Part shown: positions 21,999 through 30,280 of the stretch, piece by piece
Position numbering within the stretch: position 1 is the stretch's first letter
Layout: each line of letters starts with the position of its first letter
NCBI RefSeq assembly: GCF_905203285.1
Contig: NZ_CAJKVK010000013.1
Location: 1 to 32,737, forward strand
DNA length: 32,737 nucleotides
Source of the DNA: an uncultured Succinatimonas sp.
Lineage (GTDB): Bacteria; Pseudomonadota; Gammaproteobacteria; Enterobacterales; Succinivibrionaceae
Reading direction: 5' to 3'
Program-made: the position numbers and the translations under genes
Notes under the pieces: model-generated
Database searches by the model: none
Told to the model about the DNA's origin: nothing
Seen by the model: the letters and a program-made list of their open reading frames with translations, nothing else

Positions 21999-24410
21999 AT
22001 GAAATTTAAAGCAAAAAAACCGCTTGCTTTGGCATTGACGGCAATTGTCGGAAGTTTAATGTTTGTTCCGCCGTCATTTGCTGCAGATAATTCAAGCTTT
22101 GTGATTGACAATATTCAGGTAAGAGGCTTAAACCGCGTTACGGTAGGTGCCGTATTGTTGGCAATGCCTGTAAGACAAGGCGATGTAATGAATGCCGAAA
22201 ACTCGGCTCTTACCATGCGCCGCTTATACGAAACCGGTAATTTTGATGATATAAGCCTGACGCGCGAGGGCAATACCGTTATCGTTAACGTTAAAGAACG
22301 CCCGACTATCGGTAATATTGAATTTGCCGGAAATTCACAGCTTAATGAATCTGCTTTGCGTCCCGTTATTGAGCAGCAGGGACTTAAGGCTGGTGAAGCC
22401 TTAAACGTTCAGACTTTGTCGCAGATTCAGAAGTCGCTTGAAGATTTTTACCACTCTGCTGGTATGTATCAAGCAAAGGTAAAGCCGGTTTTGACTTATT
22501 TGCCGCGTAACCGTGTGGATATTAAGCTTGAGTTCACCGAAGGCGTTTCGGCGGAAATTGAGCAGATTAATATTGTCGGCAATAAGAGTTTTGATGAGGA
22601 CGTCCTTTTAGCGCAGATGCAGCTTCGTGACGATGTGCCGTGGTGGAACTTCCTTGCCAATCGCCGTTATGAAAGCCAGAAGTTTTCTGCCGATTTGGAG
22701 TCTTTGCGTTCTTATTATATGGATAGAGGTTACGTACGTTTTAAGATTGACGATACCTCTGTTGAAATGACGCCTGATCGTAAGGGATTGTATCTTACCA
22801 TTGCGGTAACGGAAGGTGATCAGTATACGGTAGGCAAGACTTCACTGCGCGGTGATACCTTAAAATACGGTGAGCAGATGCAGGAGCTTTTGAATTTTGA
22901 AGAAGGTGAAGTTTATTCTGCCGCCAAAGTTGCTTCCGTGGAAAAGGCTTTAAGCGATTATCTCGGTAAATACGGCTATGCTTACTCAAGAGTCAGAGCT
23001 TTCCCGACTTTTGATGATGAAAACAAAGTCGTTAACCTTGATTTTAACGTTGAACCTGGTTCCCGCGTATATGTAAGCCAGATCAATATTACCGGCAATA
23101 CTTCAACCGATGATACCGTTATCCGCCGTGAAATGCGTCAGATGGATGGTACCTGGTTGTCAAATGAAGCCGTCGATTTGTCAGAGAACCGTTTGAATCG
23201 TACCGGTTTCTTTGAGACCGTTGAACTTGATACCAAACGTGCCGGAAATACCCCTGATACCGTAAATCTTGACGTAAAAGTTAAAGAGCAGCCTACCGGC
23301 TCTATTTCAGGCGGTATCGGTTACGGTACCAACTCAGGTATGCTCCTGCAGGCGGGTATTTCACAAAACAACGTATTCGGCTGGGGTTCTCGCGCCTCCA
23401 TTATGGCTTATGATAATGACTATCGCCAGCATATTGAGTTAGGCTATACCGATCCTTATTTCACGGTTGATCGCATCAGTCTCGGCGGACGTGTCTACTA
23501 TGATAAGTTTGAAGGCGATGACGCTGATGTGGTTTCATATGATAACGATACTTTGGGTATTGAGATAACGTCAGGATATCCGCTTAGCGAGACAATGTCG
23601 GTATCGTATTCCGTAGGTTTTGAGCAGAATAAGATCGACAATACCGGAGATCATTTTATTCAGTCGATTTTGTTCTGGCGTGACTATAGTGATGATGGTT
23701 ATGAAGAAAGCGGCACCTTTAATAACTTTACCGCAAGTTTCGGCTTCTCGCGTAACAATCTGGATCGTTCCGTATTCCCGACTAAAGGCAGCCGCCAGTC
23801 GTTTTCGGCTTTTGCCACGGTTCCTGGCTCTGACTTGCAGTACTATAAGCTTTCTGCGGAGACTGCCCACTATTTCCCGCTTGACAGTGAGCGTAATTTT
23901 GTCTTTACCGTGCGTGGGCGTGTTGCCTACGGTGACGGCTACGGCACAATTCACGGACATGATCAGCGTTTGCCGTTCTTTAATAATTTCTATTTAGGCG
24001 GCAGTGACTGGCTGCGCGGCTTTGACTATAACTCTATCGGACCTAAAGCGTATTATCCTGGGTCCGGAAGATCCGATACTTCCGTAGGCGGTAACGCTTT
24101 ATATGCCGCTACCGCGGAAATTTCAATTCCGACGCCGTTTATTTCCGAAGCTTACAAACGTCAGGTACGTACCTCGTTATTCGTTGATATAGGTGCTTTG
24201 TGGGATACCCGTGACGATGATTATGAAGAACTAGGGAGCGATTATCGTGATATTAACGGTGATGCCGATAAAATGCGTGCTTCGGTAGGTATTTCGCTTA
24301 ACTGGATGTCGCCCATCGGCCCTTTGGTATTCTCGCTTGCCAAGCCTGTTAAAGATTATTCAGGTGACGAGTCGGAAACCTTTAACTTTAATATCGGCGG
24401 ACGTTTCTAA
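21999..24410 (+). CDS. bamA: Outer membrane protein assembly factor BamA
   Basis: BamA is the essential Omp85 core of the BAM complex that inserts beta-barrel proteins, such as the autotransporter of this window. With the ATG at 21999 it has 803 residues (E. coli 810). The signal peptide ends at SFA (cleavage after 28). Five POTRA domains follow (first starting FVIDNIQVRGLNRVTVG, to about 420), then a 16-strand barrel containing the loop-6 motif LRGF (R673-G674-F675). The last residues are FNFNIGGRF with a terminal Phe. The frame extends to TTG 21993, but GTGGA is 8 nt from the ATG and only about 2 nt from the TTG, so the ATG is chosen. The gene follows rseP by 25 nt. Confidence 0.98.
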   Translation: MKFKAKKPLALALTAIVGSLMFVPPSFAADNSSFVIDNIQVRGLNRVTVGAVLLAMPVRQGDVMNAENSALTMRRLYETGNFDDISLTREGNTVIVNVKERPTIGNIEFAGNSQLNESALRPVIEQQGLKAGEALNVQTLSQIQKSLEDFYHSAGMYQAKVKPVLTYLPRNRVDIKLEFTEGVSAEIEQINIVGNKSFDEDVLLAQMQLRDDVPWWNFLANRRYESQKFSADLESLRSYYMDRGYVRFKIDDTSVEMTPDRKGLYLTIAVTEGDQYTVGKTSLRGDTLKYGEQMQELLNFEEGEVYSAAKVASVEKALSDYLGKYGYAYSRVRAFPTFDDENKVVNLDFNVEPGSRVYVSQINITGNTSTDDTVIRREMRQMDGTWLSNEAVDLSENRLNRTGFFETVELDTKRAGNTPDTVNLDVKVKEQPTGSISGGIGYGTNSGMLLQAGISQNNVFGWGSRASIMAYDNDYRQHIELGYTDPYFTVDRISLGGRVYYDKFEGDDADVVSYDNDTLGIEITSGYPLSETMSVSYSVGFEQNKIDNTGDHFIQSILFWRDYSDDGYEESGTFNNFTASFGFSRNNLDRSVFPTKGSRQSFSAFATVPGSDLQYYKLSAETAHYFPLDSERNFVFTVRGRVAYGDGYGTIHGHDQRLPFFNNFYLGGSDWLRGFDYNSIGPKAYYPGSGRSDTSVGGNALYAATAEISIPTPFISEAYKRQVRTSLFVDIGALWDTRDDDYEELGSDYRDINGDADKMRASVGISLNWMSPIGPLVFSLAKPVKDYSGDESETFNFNIGGRF

Positions 24411-24433
24411 AGATTTTGAGGAGAAATATAGTT

Positions 24434-24952
24434 ATGTTTAAGAAAATCGCTTTGGCTCTTGCTGTTGCCTCCATTGCGGCAACTCCTGCAATGGCAGCTG
24501 AAAAAGCCCAGACCCCGACTATCGCAGTTATTAACGTGCCGCTTATCATGCACGAAATTCCGCAGGCTAAAACTACCCGTGAGAAGCTTGCCAAAGAATT
24601 TGCTCCCCGTGAGCGCGAGCTGCAGAATCTTGAGGCTGAAGGCAATAAGCTTGCCCAGAAACTTAAAGACTCAAAGTTAAGCGAAAAAGAAAGAGTTGAT
24701 TTGCAGCGCCGTTTTGCTCAGATGCAGTCTGATTTTAATTTAAAAGCTCAGGCTTTGCAGGAAGATCAGAGAAAGCGTGTTGCTGACGAGAATTTAAAGC
24801 TTGCTCAGGAAGTACAGAAAGCCATTGACGCAATTGCCAAAGAACGCGGAATTCAGCTTGTGCTGCGCGGTGAGTCGGTAGCTTATACCGTAAACGCTTT
24901 GGATATTTCTCAGGATGTTATTAATCGTGCCGGCAAATCCGGCAAGAAGTAA
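24434..24952 (+). CDS. skp: Periplasmic chaperone Skp/OmpH
   Basis: Skp is a trimeric jellyfish-shaped holdase that carries unfolded outer membrane proteins to BamA. With the ATG at 24434 it has 172 residues (E. coli 161). The signal peptide MFKKIALALAVASIAATPAMA is cleaved after Ala21. A short beta segment (TIAVINVPLIM) precedes the charged coiled-coil tentacles (about 45-125), rich in Lys, Glu, Gln and Arg. The beta core resumes at IQLVLRGESVAYTVNALDIS. The open frame reaches upstream to TTG 24416, but this would overlap GAGGAG (24418-24423), the Shine-Dalgarno lying 10 nt before the ATG. It lies 23 nt after bamA, as in E. coli. Confidence 0.95.
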   Translation: MFKKIALALAVASIAATPAMAAEKAQTPTIAVINVPLIMHEIPQAKTTREKLAKEFAPRERELQNLEAEGNKLAQKLKDSKLSEKERVDLQRRFAQMQSDFNLKAQALQEDQRKRVADENLKLAQEVQKAIDAIAKERGIQLVLRGESVAYTVNALDISQDVINRAGKSGKK

Positions 24953-24955
24953 TTC

Positions 24956-25999
24956 ATGATGAAGCTTCAGGATATTGCAAGTAAAATCGGTGCCAAGCTG
25001 CACGGAAACGGCGACGTCGAGATCCATCGCGTTGCCAATTTAAAGACCGCCAAGGACGGAGAAATAAGCTTTCTTTCCGATCCTAAATACAGAAGCGTGC
25101 TTGAAGAAAGCCAAGCAAGTGCGGTTATTATTCGGGAAGGCGATGTTCCGCATGTAAAAAGTGCGGCACTAATTGTTAAAGATCCGTATCTTGGTTTTGC
25201 CAAAGTTGCTCAGCTTTTGGATACGACCCCGGCAATCGCAGTTGGAATTGATGCTTCTGCCGTAATTGATAAGAGTGCGGTTTTAGGCAGTAATGTCGCC
25301 ATAGGCCCAAATGCTTGCATCAGTGCAGGAGCACAAATCGGCGATGACGTGCAAATCGGCGCGGGATGCTTTATAGGTCCTAACGCCAAAATCGGTAAAG
25401 GTACCAAACTTTATCCTAATGTAAGCATTTATCATGACGTTGTCATCGGAGAGCATTGTCTGTTTCAATCAAACGCCGTTATCGGCGGAGACGGTTTCGG
25501 TTACGCCAATGAATCAGGAAAGTGGGTAAAAATTCCACAGACCGGCCGCGTGGTTATCGGCAATATGGTTGAGATTGGCGCATGTACTTGTATCGACCGT
25601 GGTGCAATAGATGATACCGTTATCGAAGATAATGTAATTATTGATAATCTATGTCAAGTCGCTCATAATGTACATATCGGATACGGTACCGCTGTAGCCG
25701 GCGGCACTACTTTTGCCGGTAGCGTTAAAATCGGCAAGTTCTGCATTATCGGTGGAACCTCCGTGTTTAACGGACATATTGAAATTTGTGATCAGGCCGT
25801 GATCAGCGGAATGTGCATGGTTATGCGCTCTATAGATAAGCCGGGTGTTTACTCTTCGGGAATTCCGGCTCAGTCTAATAAAGAATGGCGTATTACCGCA
25901 GCCCGCGTACTGCATATTAACGATATGTATCACAAAGTAAATGACATGGAAAAGCAGATTGAGACTCTTAAATCGGCTTTGGCAGAATTAAAGAAATAA
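24956..25999 (+). CDS. lpxD: UDP-3-O-(3-hydroxyacyl)glucosamine N-acyltransferase
   Basis: LpxD adds the second hydroxyacyl chain in lipid A synthesis, using acyl-ACP. The 347 residues (E. coli 341) have an N-terminal uridine-binding domain (SFLSDPKYRSVLEES... and ALIVKDPYLGFAKVAQLLD), a long left-handed beta-helix of hexapeptides (from about 97), catalytic His237 in CQVAHNVHIG, and a C-terminal helix (HKVNDMEKQIETLKSAL). FGYANESGKWVKIPQTGRVVIG is diagnostic. Two adjacent ATG codons (24956 and 24959) follow the skp stop by 3 nt; no strong Shine-Dalgarno, so coupling with skp is likely. Confidence 0.97.
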   Translation: MMKLQDIASKIGAKLHGNGDVEIHRVANLKTAKDGEISFLSDPKYRSVLEESQASAVIIREGDVPHVKSAALIVKDPYLGFAKVAQLLDTTPAIAVGIDASAVIDKSAVLGSNVAIGPNACISAGAQIGDDVQIGAGCFIGPNAKIGKGTKLYPNVSIYHDVVIGEHCLFQSNAVIGGDGFGYANESGKWVKIPQTGRVVIGNMVEIGACTCIDRGAIDDTVIEDNVIIDNLCQVAHNVHIGYGTAVAGGTTFAGSVKIGKFCIIGGTSVFNGHIEICDQAVISGMCMVMRSIDKPGVYSSGIPAQSNKEWRITAARVLHINDMYHKVNDMEKQIETLKSALAELKK

Positions 26000-26015
26000 G
26001 ATTAAGGTGGCGCAA

Positions 26016-26480
26016 GTGACAGTAAATCCGGAAAAAACTTTAAAAATTGAACAAATCATGAATTTGTTGCCTCATCGTTATCCGTTTTTGATGGTTGATA
26101 GAGTTATTGATTACTCAATTACCGATGAGCATAAGACTTTACGTGCCATTAAAAATATTTCTTTTAATGAGCCTTTCTTCCAGGGGCATTTCCCCGGCAA
26201 ACCGGTTCTTCCAGGGGTTTTGATTTTAGAAGCAATGGCTCAAGCAACCGGTGTTTTGGCTTTTACCATGGTAGGCAAGCCTGAACCTGATGAGCTTTAT
26301 TATTTTGCCGCAATTGACAATGCCCGTTTCAAGCGCCCCGTAGTTCCCGGAGATCAATTGGTTCTTGACGTTGAATTTTTAAAAGAAAAACGCGGCATCG
26401 CAAGTTTTAAAGGCGTTGCAACTGTTGACGGTGAAATCGTCTGCTCGGCAGATTTGATGTGCGCAAAACGTCGCGGCTAA
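26016..26480 (+). CDS. fabZ: (3R)-hydroxyacyl-ACP dehydratase FabZ
   Basis: FabZ dehydrates 3-hydroxyacyl-ACP in fatty acid elongation and competes with LpxA for the same hydroxyacyl-ACP pool. The hot-dog fold protein shows LLPHRYPFLMVDRV (17-30), NEPFFQGHFPGKPVLPGVLILEAMAQ with catalytic H58 and E72, and ARFKRPVVPGDQL. The frame opens with GTG 26007, but TAAGG (26003-26007) is 8 nt before a second GTG at 26016, giving MTVNPEK... and 154 residues (E. coli 151), so the GTG at 26016 is chosen. It follows lpxD by 16 nt. Confidence 0.95.
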   Translation: MTVNPEKTLKIEQIMNLLPHRYPFLMVDRVIDYSITDEHKTLRAIKNISFNEPFFQGHFPGKPVLPGVLILEAMAQATGVLAFTMVGKPEPDELYYFAAIDNARFKRPVVPGDQLVLDVEFLKEKRGIASFKGVATVDGEIVCSADLMCAKRRG

Positions 26481-26513
26481 TATCAAAATAGGGAAAAAGA
26501 GTAAGGTGAAGCT

Positions 26514-27302
26514 GTGATTGACAGTACTGCAAAAATAGATCCTTCCGCCAAGATAAGCGATAAAGCTAATATCGGCGCGAATGTCATTATTAAAGAAAAC
26601 GTGATCATCGAAGATGATGTTACTATCGGTGAAGGCTGCGTTATAGAGCCGTTTTGTGTGTTCCGCGGTCCCACTACTATCGGTAAGCGTAATCACTTCT
26701 ATCAATTCTGCTCTATAGGCGAAGCTTGTCAGGATCTTAAATACAATAACGAGCCGACTCGTCTTGTCGTCGGAGATGACAATGTTATGCGTGAACACTG
26801 CACTATGCATCGCGGTACCGTTCAGGGCAGATCCGTGACTACCGTAGGTTCGCATAACCTTTTTATGGTAAACGTTCACGTAGCACATGACTGCATTGTC
26901 GGTGATAATTGTATTTTCTCCAATAATGCTACTTTAGCAGGACATGTTACTATCGGCGATTGGGTTATTTTCGGCGGACTTAGTGCTATCCATCAGTTCG
27001 GTCGTGTCGGAAGCCATGCCTTTATCGGCGGAATGGCTGCTTTAAATATGGACGTTCCTCCGTATGTTATGGCAGCAGGTCACTATGCTAAGGCTCACGG
27101 CATTAATAAGGTCGGACTTGCGCGCCGCGGATTCTCGGAACAGGCTATTAATGCTATCCGTAAAGCTTATATGATTATTTATCATAAGCATAAGACAGTT
27201 GAAGAGGCTATTCCTTTGCTTGAGGACTTGGCTAAGACCGAAAGCGCCGTACAGCCTTTGGTTGATTTCTTAAAAGAAAACGGAAGAGGCATTGTTCGTT
27301 AA
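26514..27302 (+). CDS. lpxA: UDP-N-acetylglucosamine O-acyltransferase
   Basis: LpxA performs the first step of lipid A synthesis, moving a 3-hydroxyacyl chain from ACP to UDP-GlcNAc. The 262 residues equal E. coli LpxA. The N-terminal two-thirds are a left-handed beta-helix; catalytic His125 lies in VNVHVAHDCIVG, with IHQFGRVG and the DVPPYVMAAG loop downstream, and a C-terminal helical domain. The start is GTG with AAGG 7 nt upstream. Its TAA shares one base with the lpxB ATG. Confidence 0.98.
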   Translation: MIDSTAKIDPSAKISDKANIGANVIIKENVIIEDDVTIGEGCVIEPFCVFRGPTTIGKRNHFYQFCSIGEACQDLKYNNEPTRLVVGDDNVMREHCTMHRGTVQGRSVTTVGSHNLFMVNVHVAHDCIVGDNCIFSNNATLAGHVTIGDWVIFGGLSAIHQFGRVGSHAFIGGMAALNMDVPPYVMAAGHYAKAHGINKVGLARRGFSEQAINAIRKAYMIIYHKHKTVEEAIPLLEDLAKTESAVQPLVDFLKENGRGIVR

Positions 27303-28606
27303 TGCCTAATCAAGTATCAGTGTCTACAAACACTCCGCATCTTTATGCTTTAATCGCCGGAGAATCGTCCGGCGATACTTTAGGCGCAGGTTTAATGCGC
27401 GCCATTTTACGCTTGGATCCTAAAGCTTCCTTCATCGGTATCGGCGGTGAGCAGATGCAAAAAGCCGGACTTACTTCTTTAGGAAAAATGGAAGTTTTAT
27501 CGGTAATGGGAATATTTGAGGTGGCAGCTCATCTTGTTCCCATAATGCGCTTGCGTGCCGCTCTTATTAAGCAGCTGCTTAAAGCCCGTCCGAGCGTTGT
27601 TATCGGCATTGATTCTCCCGATTTTAATTTAGGTCTTGAAAGACATATGAAAAAAGCGGGGATCCCGACCGTGCATTACGTAAGTCCGTCAGTGTGGGCT
27701 TGGCGTGAAGGACGCATGAAAAAGATCAAGGAATCATGTGATGAAGTCTTGGCGCTGTTGCCCTTTGAAAAAGAGTTTTATGACAGGGAAAATATGCCGT
27801 GTACTTACGTCGGTCATACCCTTGCAAATAAAATTCCGCTTCAGGTTTCTCAAGAAACAGCCAAAACTCAAATTGAACTGGAGACAACTTCAGTAGATCC
27901 GGTACAAGGCAAAGTAATGGCAATTCTGGCAGGTTCCCGTAAGAACGAGTTGGTGCATATGGTTCCCGTGTATGCACAGACAGCACGTTTAATTAAAAAG
28001 AAGATGCCGGATGTGGTGTTTATTTCAGCATGTCCTGATAAAGCCAGAGCTGAAGTATTAAAAGATTTGTGGTTAAGCCATGCTCCTGATTTATCTTTAA
28101 CCATTTATGTCGGTTGTACACATGCTGCAATCGCCGCTTCAGATGCGGTACTGCTTACTTCAGGTACCGTTGCTTTTGAGGCAATGTTGTTAAAGCGTCC
28201 GATGGCCGTAGCATATAAAGTCAATCCTTTAACTGCGATCATCGGAAGACGTCTTTTAAAGATCAATATGTTCTCTTTGCCTAACTTATTGGCAAAAAGA
28301 CGTATTGTTGCCGAGTTCATTCAGGAACAGTGCACTCCTGAGGCTTTAGCTCAAGAAATGCTTAAACTTTTGACTTCAGATAATCTATTAATGAAGAATG
28401 AATTTTTGAGCATGCATAAAGCTATGATTAAAAATTCCGATGAGATTGCCGCAAAAGCCGTGTTGTCTTTAATCAAAAAGAGCGGTCGCAATGCTGTTGA
28501 AACTAAAGACAATAAAGCCTTTAACGGTATGGTCGAGCCTTCTTTTACCGTTCCTTCGAATATTGCAGGCGCTGATCGTGCAAAAAGACAAGAGCCGCGA
28601 CTTTAA
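27302..28606 (+). CDS. lpxB: Lipid A disaccharide synthase
   Basis: LpxB joins UDP-2,3-diacylglucosamine and lipid X to form the tetraacyl disaccharide (GT19 family, membrane-associated). Motifs are IAGESSGDTLGA (near 18-29), GIGGEQM, GIDSPDFNL with the conserved Asp, HYVSPSVWAWREGR, AILAGSRKNE and SGTVAFEAML. At 434 residues it is longer than E. coli LpxB (382). The excess is a short N-terminal lead, an insert around TQIELETTSVDPVQGK, and about 40 C-terminal residues after VLSLIKKSG that are hydrophilic and look disordered. It overlaps lpxA and rnhB by one base each. Confidence 0.97.
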   Translation: MPNQVSVSTNTPHLYALIAGESSGDTLGAGLMRAILRLDPKASFIGIGGEQMQKAGLTSLGKMEVLSVMGIFEVAAHLVPIMRLRAALIKQLLKARPSVVIGIDSPDFNLGLERHMKKAGIPTVHYVSPSVWAWREGRMKKIKESCDEVLALLPFEKEFYDRENMPCTYVGHTLANKIPLQVSQETAKTQIELETTSVDPVQGKVMAILAGSRKNELVHMVPVYAQTARLIKKKMPDVVFISACPDKARAEVLKDLWLSHAPDLSLTIYVGCTHAAIAASDAVLLTSGTVAFEAMLLKRPMAVAYKVNPLTAIIGRRLLKINMFSLPNLLAKRRIVAEFIQEQCTPEALAQEMLKLLTSDNLLMKNEFLSMHKAMIKNSDEIAAKAVLSLIKKSGRNAVETKDNKAFNGMVEPSFTVPSNIAGADRAKRQEPRL

Positions 28607-29247
28607 TGGTAAAAAAAGTTTTAGAGCCGTTTATCTACCCCATAGATCCGAAAGTTCATCTGGTGTGCGGGGTAGATGAAGCAGGTCGCGGTCCTCTTGT
28701 AGGTAATGTTGTCGCAGCTTGCGTGATTTTAGATCCGTCTCGTCCGATTTTAGGTCTTGCCGATTCAAAAAAGTTATCAGAAAAAAAGCGTGATGCTTTG
28801 GCTTTGCAGATTAAAGAAAATGCTTTGGCTTACGGAATAGGGCAATGTACTCCTGAAGAAATTGACAGAATGAATATTCTGTATGCTTCACTTGAGGCGA
28901 TGCGCCGCGCTTATGTCAATATGCATAAAACATGTGAGTTGATGTTAATCGACGGCAACAAGCTTATTCCGGATTTCCCTCTTGCAATGCAGGCGGTGGT
29001 TAAAGGCGATGCGCGTGTTCCTGAAATTTCTGCCGCTTCTATTTTGGCAAAAACTGAACGTGATGCTCAGTTATATGCTTTAGATAAACAATATCCTGAA
29101 TACGGTTTTGCCAACCACAAAGGTTATCCTACAGCGGCTCATTTTGAGGTTTTGCAGAAATTGCCTTTGCTCTCGTGCTATCGTATGACTTATGGGCCTA
29201 TACGAAAGCTACTTGCCCAAGGTAAGAGTATCATTAAAACAATGTAA
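28606..29247 (+). CDS. rnhB: Ribonuclease HII
   Basis: RNase HII removes ribonucleotides misincorporated in DNA. The 213 residues contain GVDEAGRGPL with D24 and E25, LIDGNKL with D116 and VVKGDARVPEISAASILAK with D135, the four acidic residues of the active site at spacings like those of E. coli. KGYPTAAHFEVLQK near the C-terminus is also typical. It begins at ATG overlapping the lpxB stop (TAATG). In E. coli the next gene is dnaE; here it is a short-chain dehydrogenase after 45 nt. Confidence 0.96.
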   Translation: MVKKVLEPFIYPIDPKVHLVCGVDEAGRGPLVGNVVAACVILDPSRPILGLADSKKLSEKKRDALALQIKENALAYGIGQCTPEEIDRMNILYASLEAMRRAYVNMHKTCELMLIDGNKLIPDFPLAMQAVVKGDARVPEISAASILAKTERDAQLYALDKQYPEYGFANHKGYPTAAHFEVLQKLPLLSCYRMTYGPIRKLLAQGKSIIKTM

Positions 29248-29292
29248 AGATATTACATTTGGCGTCTTTTAGCGGGAATTTAGGCGGCGCTT

Positions 29293-30030
29293 ATGGGTAA
29301 AACAAAAAAAGCGGTTATTGTCGGAGCGACATCGGGAATCGGGTATGCAGTAGCTTTAGAGTTGATAAAGGAAGGGTGGACTTTAGGTATTGCCGGTAGG
29401 CGAAGGGATAAATTAAAAGAACTTCACGCAATAGCCCCCAATCAGATTAAATATAGGGAAATAGATGTTTTAAACCAAAATTGCGCTGGTGAACTTCAAA
29501 AGCTTATAGACGATTTGGGCGGAATCGATGTGTATCTTCATTGCTCAGGGATCGGCAAGCAGAATTTTTCTTTAAAAAGCGAGATTGAACTTAATACTGT
29601 CGCAACCAATGTTGACGGTTTTGTCAGAATGGTGGATTGTGCTTTTAATTATTTTGCGGCTATAGGATATGGGCATATAGGTGTAATAAGCTCAATTGCA
29701 GGAACCAAAGGATTAGGCGCAGCCGCGGCGTATTCTGCGTCAAAAGGCTTTCAAAATACTTATATAGATTGTCTTGATCAGTTATGTCATATAAGAAAGC
29801 TTAATATCGATTTTACCGATATCCGTCCCGGGTTTGTTAATACTCCTTTACTTGACGGAGGTGGAAAATATCCGATGCTCATGGATGTTAACAAGGTTGC
29901 AAAGAGGATCGTAACTGCGTTAAAGAAAAAAGAAAGAGTAACGATTATTGATTGGCGGTATCGTATTTTAGTGTTTTTCTGGAGACTGATTCCTTTATGG
30001 TTATGGCGACGCTTGCCTATTCGTAATTAA
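29293..30030 (+). CDS. Short-chain dehydrogenase/reductase
   Basis: This is a classical SDR of 245 residues, a presumed NAD(P)-dependent oxidoreductase. The cofactor motif GATSGIG (11-17) follows a beta strand; AGRRRDK (34-40) suggests NADPH preference through the Arg cluster. HCSG (83-86) replaces the usual NNAG, N106 is in place, and the catalytic residues are S133/S134, Y147 and K151 (YSASK). RPGFVNTPL (178-186) follows. The last 25 residues are hydrophobic and Trp-rich (RILVFFWRLIPLWLWRRLP), probably a membrane anchor or amphipathic helix, and unusual for soluble SDRs. The substrate is unknown. It sits between rnhB and accA, in the place of dnaE, with the same orientation; AGG lies 8 nt upstream of the ATG. 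Confidence 0.88.
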   Translation: MGKTKKAVIVGATSGIGYAVALELIKEGWTLGIAGRRRDKLKELHAIAPNQIKYREIDVLNQNCAGELQKLIDDLGGIDVYLHCSGIGKQNFSLKSEIELNTVATNVDGFVRMVDCAFNYFAAIGYGHIGVISSIAGTKGLGAAAAYSASKGFQNTYIDCLDQLCHIRKLNIDFTDIRPGFVNTPLLDGGGKYPMLMDVNKVAKRIVTALKKKERVTIIDWRYRILVFFWRLIPLWLWRRLPIRN

Positions 30031-30147
30031 AGAATCGTCTCTGCGGCAAAATTTGATGGCGCTTAGTTTTCATGTGAGCATACATAGCCATGTAGTTCGT
30101 AAAATGTTAAACTAAGTACTTATGGGCAGTAATGTTATATGTTCTAT

Positions 30148-30175
30148 TTGTTAAATATCACAGATAGGATATTAA
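30148..30175 (+). promoter_or_regulatory. Possible promoter of accA-tilS
   Basis: TTGTTA (30148-30153) and TATTAA (30170-30175), 16 nt apart, are the best -35/-10 pair I see in the 250-nt gap between the SDR gene and accA. Each has 4 of 6 consensus matches, so confidence is low. The leader would be about 100 nt and would contain both inverted repeats at 30190-30243. Confidence 0.3.
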
Positions 30176-30189
30176 GCTCGTATAACGCT

Positions 30190-30243
30190 AAAACTTGTAA
30201 AAGTTTTTTGCGTAAAGCTTAAAGTTAAATCATTTATGATTTA
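30190..30243 (+). promoter_or_regulatory. Inverted repeats in the accA leader
   Basis: AAAACTT (30190-30196) pairs with AAGTTTT (30201-30207) over GTAA and ends in a run of six T (30204-30209), resembling a weak terminator. TAAATCAT (30226-30233) and ATGATTTA (30236-30243) form an 8-bp inverted repeat with a 2-nt centre, 38 nt before the ATG. Together they suggest attenuation or an operator controlling acetyl-CoA carboxylase, but no known motif is recognised. Confidence 0.35.
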
Positions 30244-30280
30244 GCAGCATATCTTGCCTGCAAGATTAGAGAGAAGGTTT

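Noticed and set aside
23571..23997. Open frames of about 125 codons on both strands inside bamA
   Set aside because: They overlap the BamA barrel, have no homology I recognise, and result from codon bias of the real frame.
26379..26888. 169-codon minus-strand frame across fabZ and lpxA
   Set aside because: It spans the ends of two well-conserved genes in antisense, with no Shine-Dalgarno or family features.
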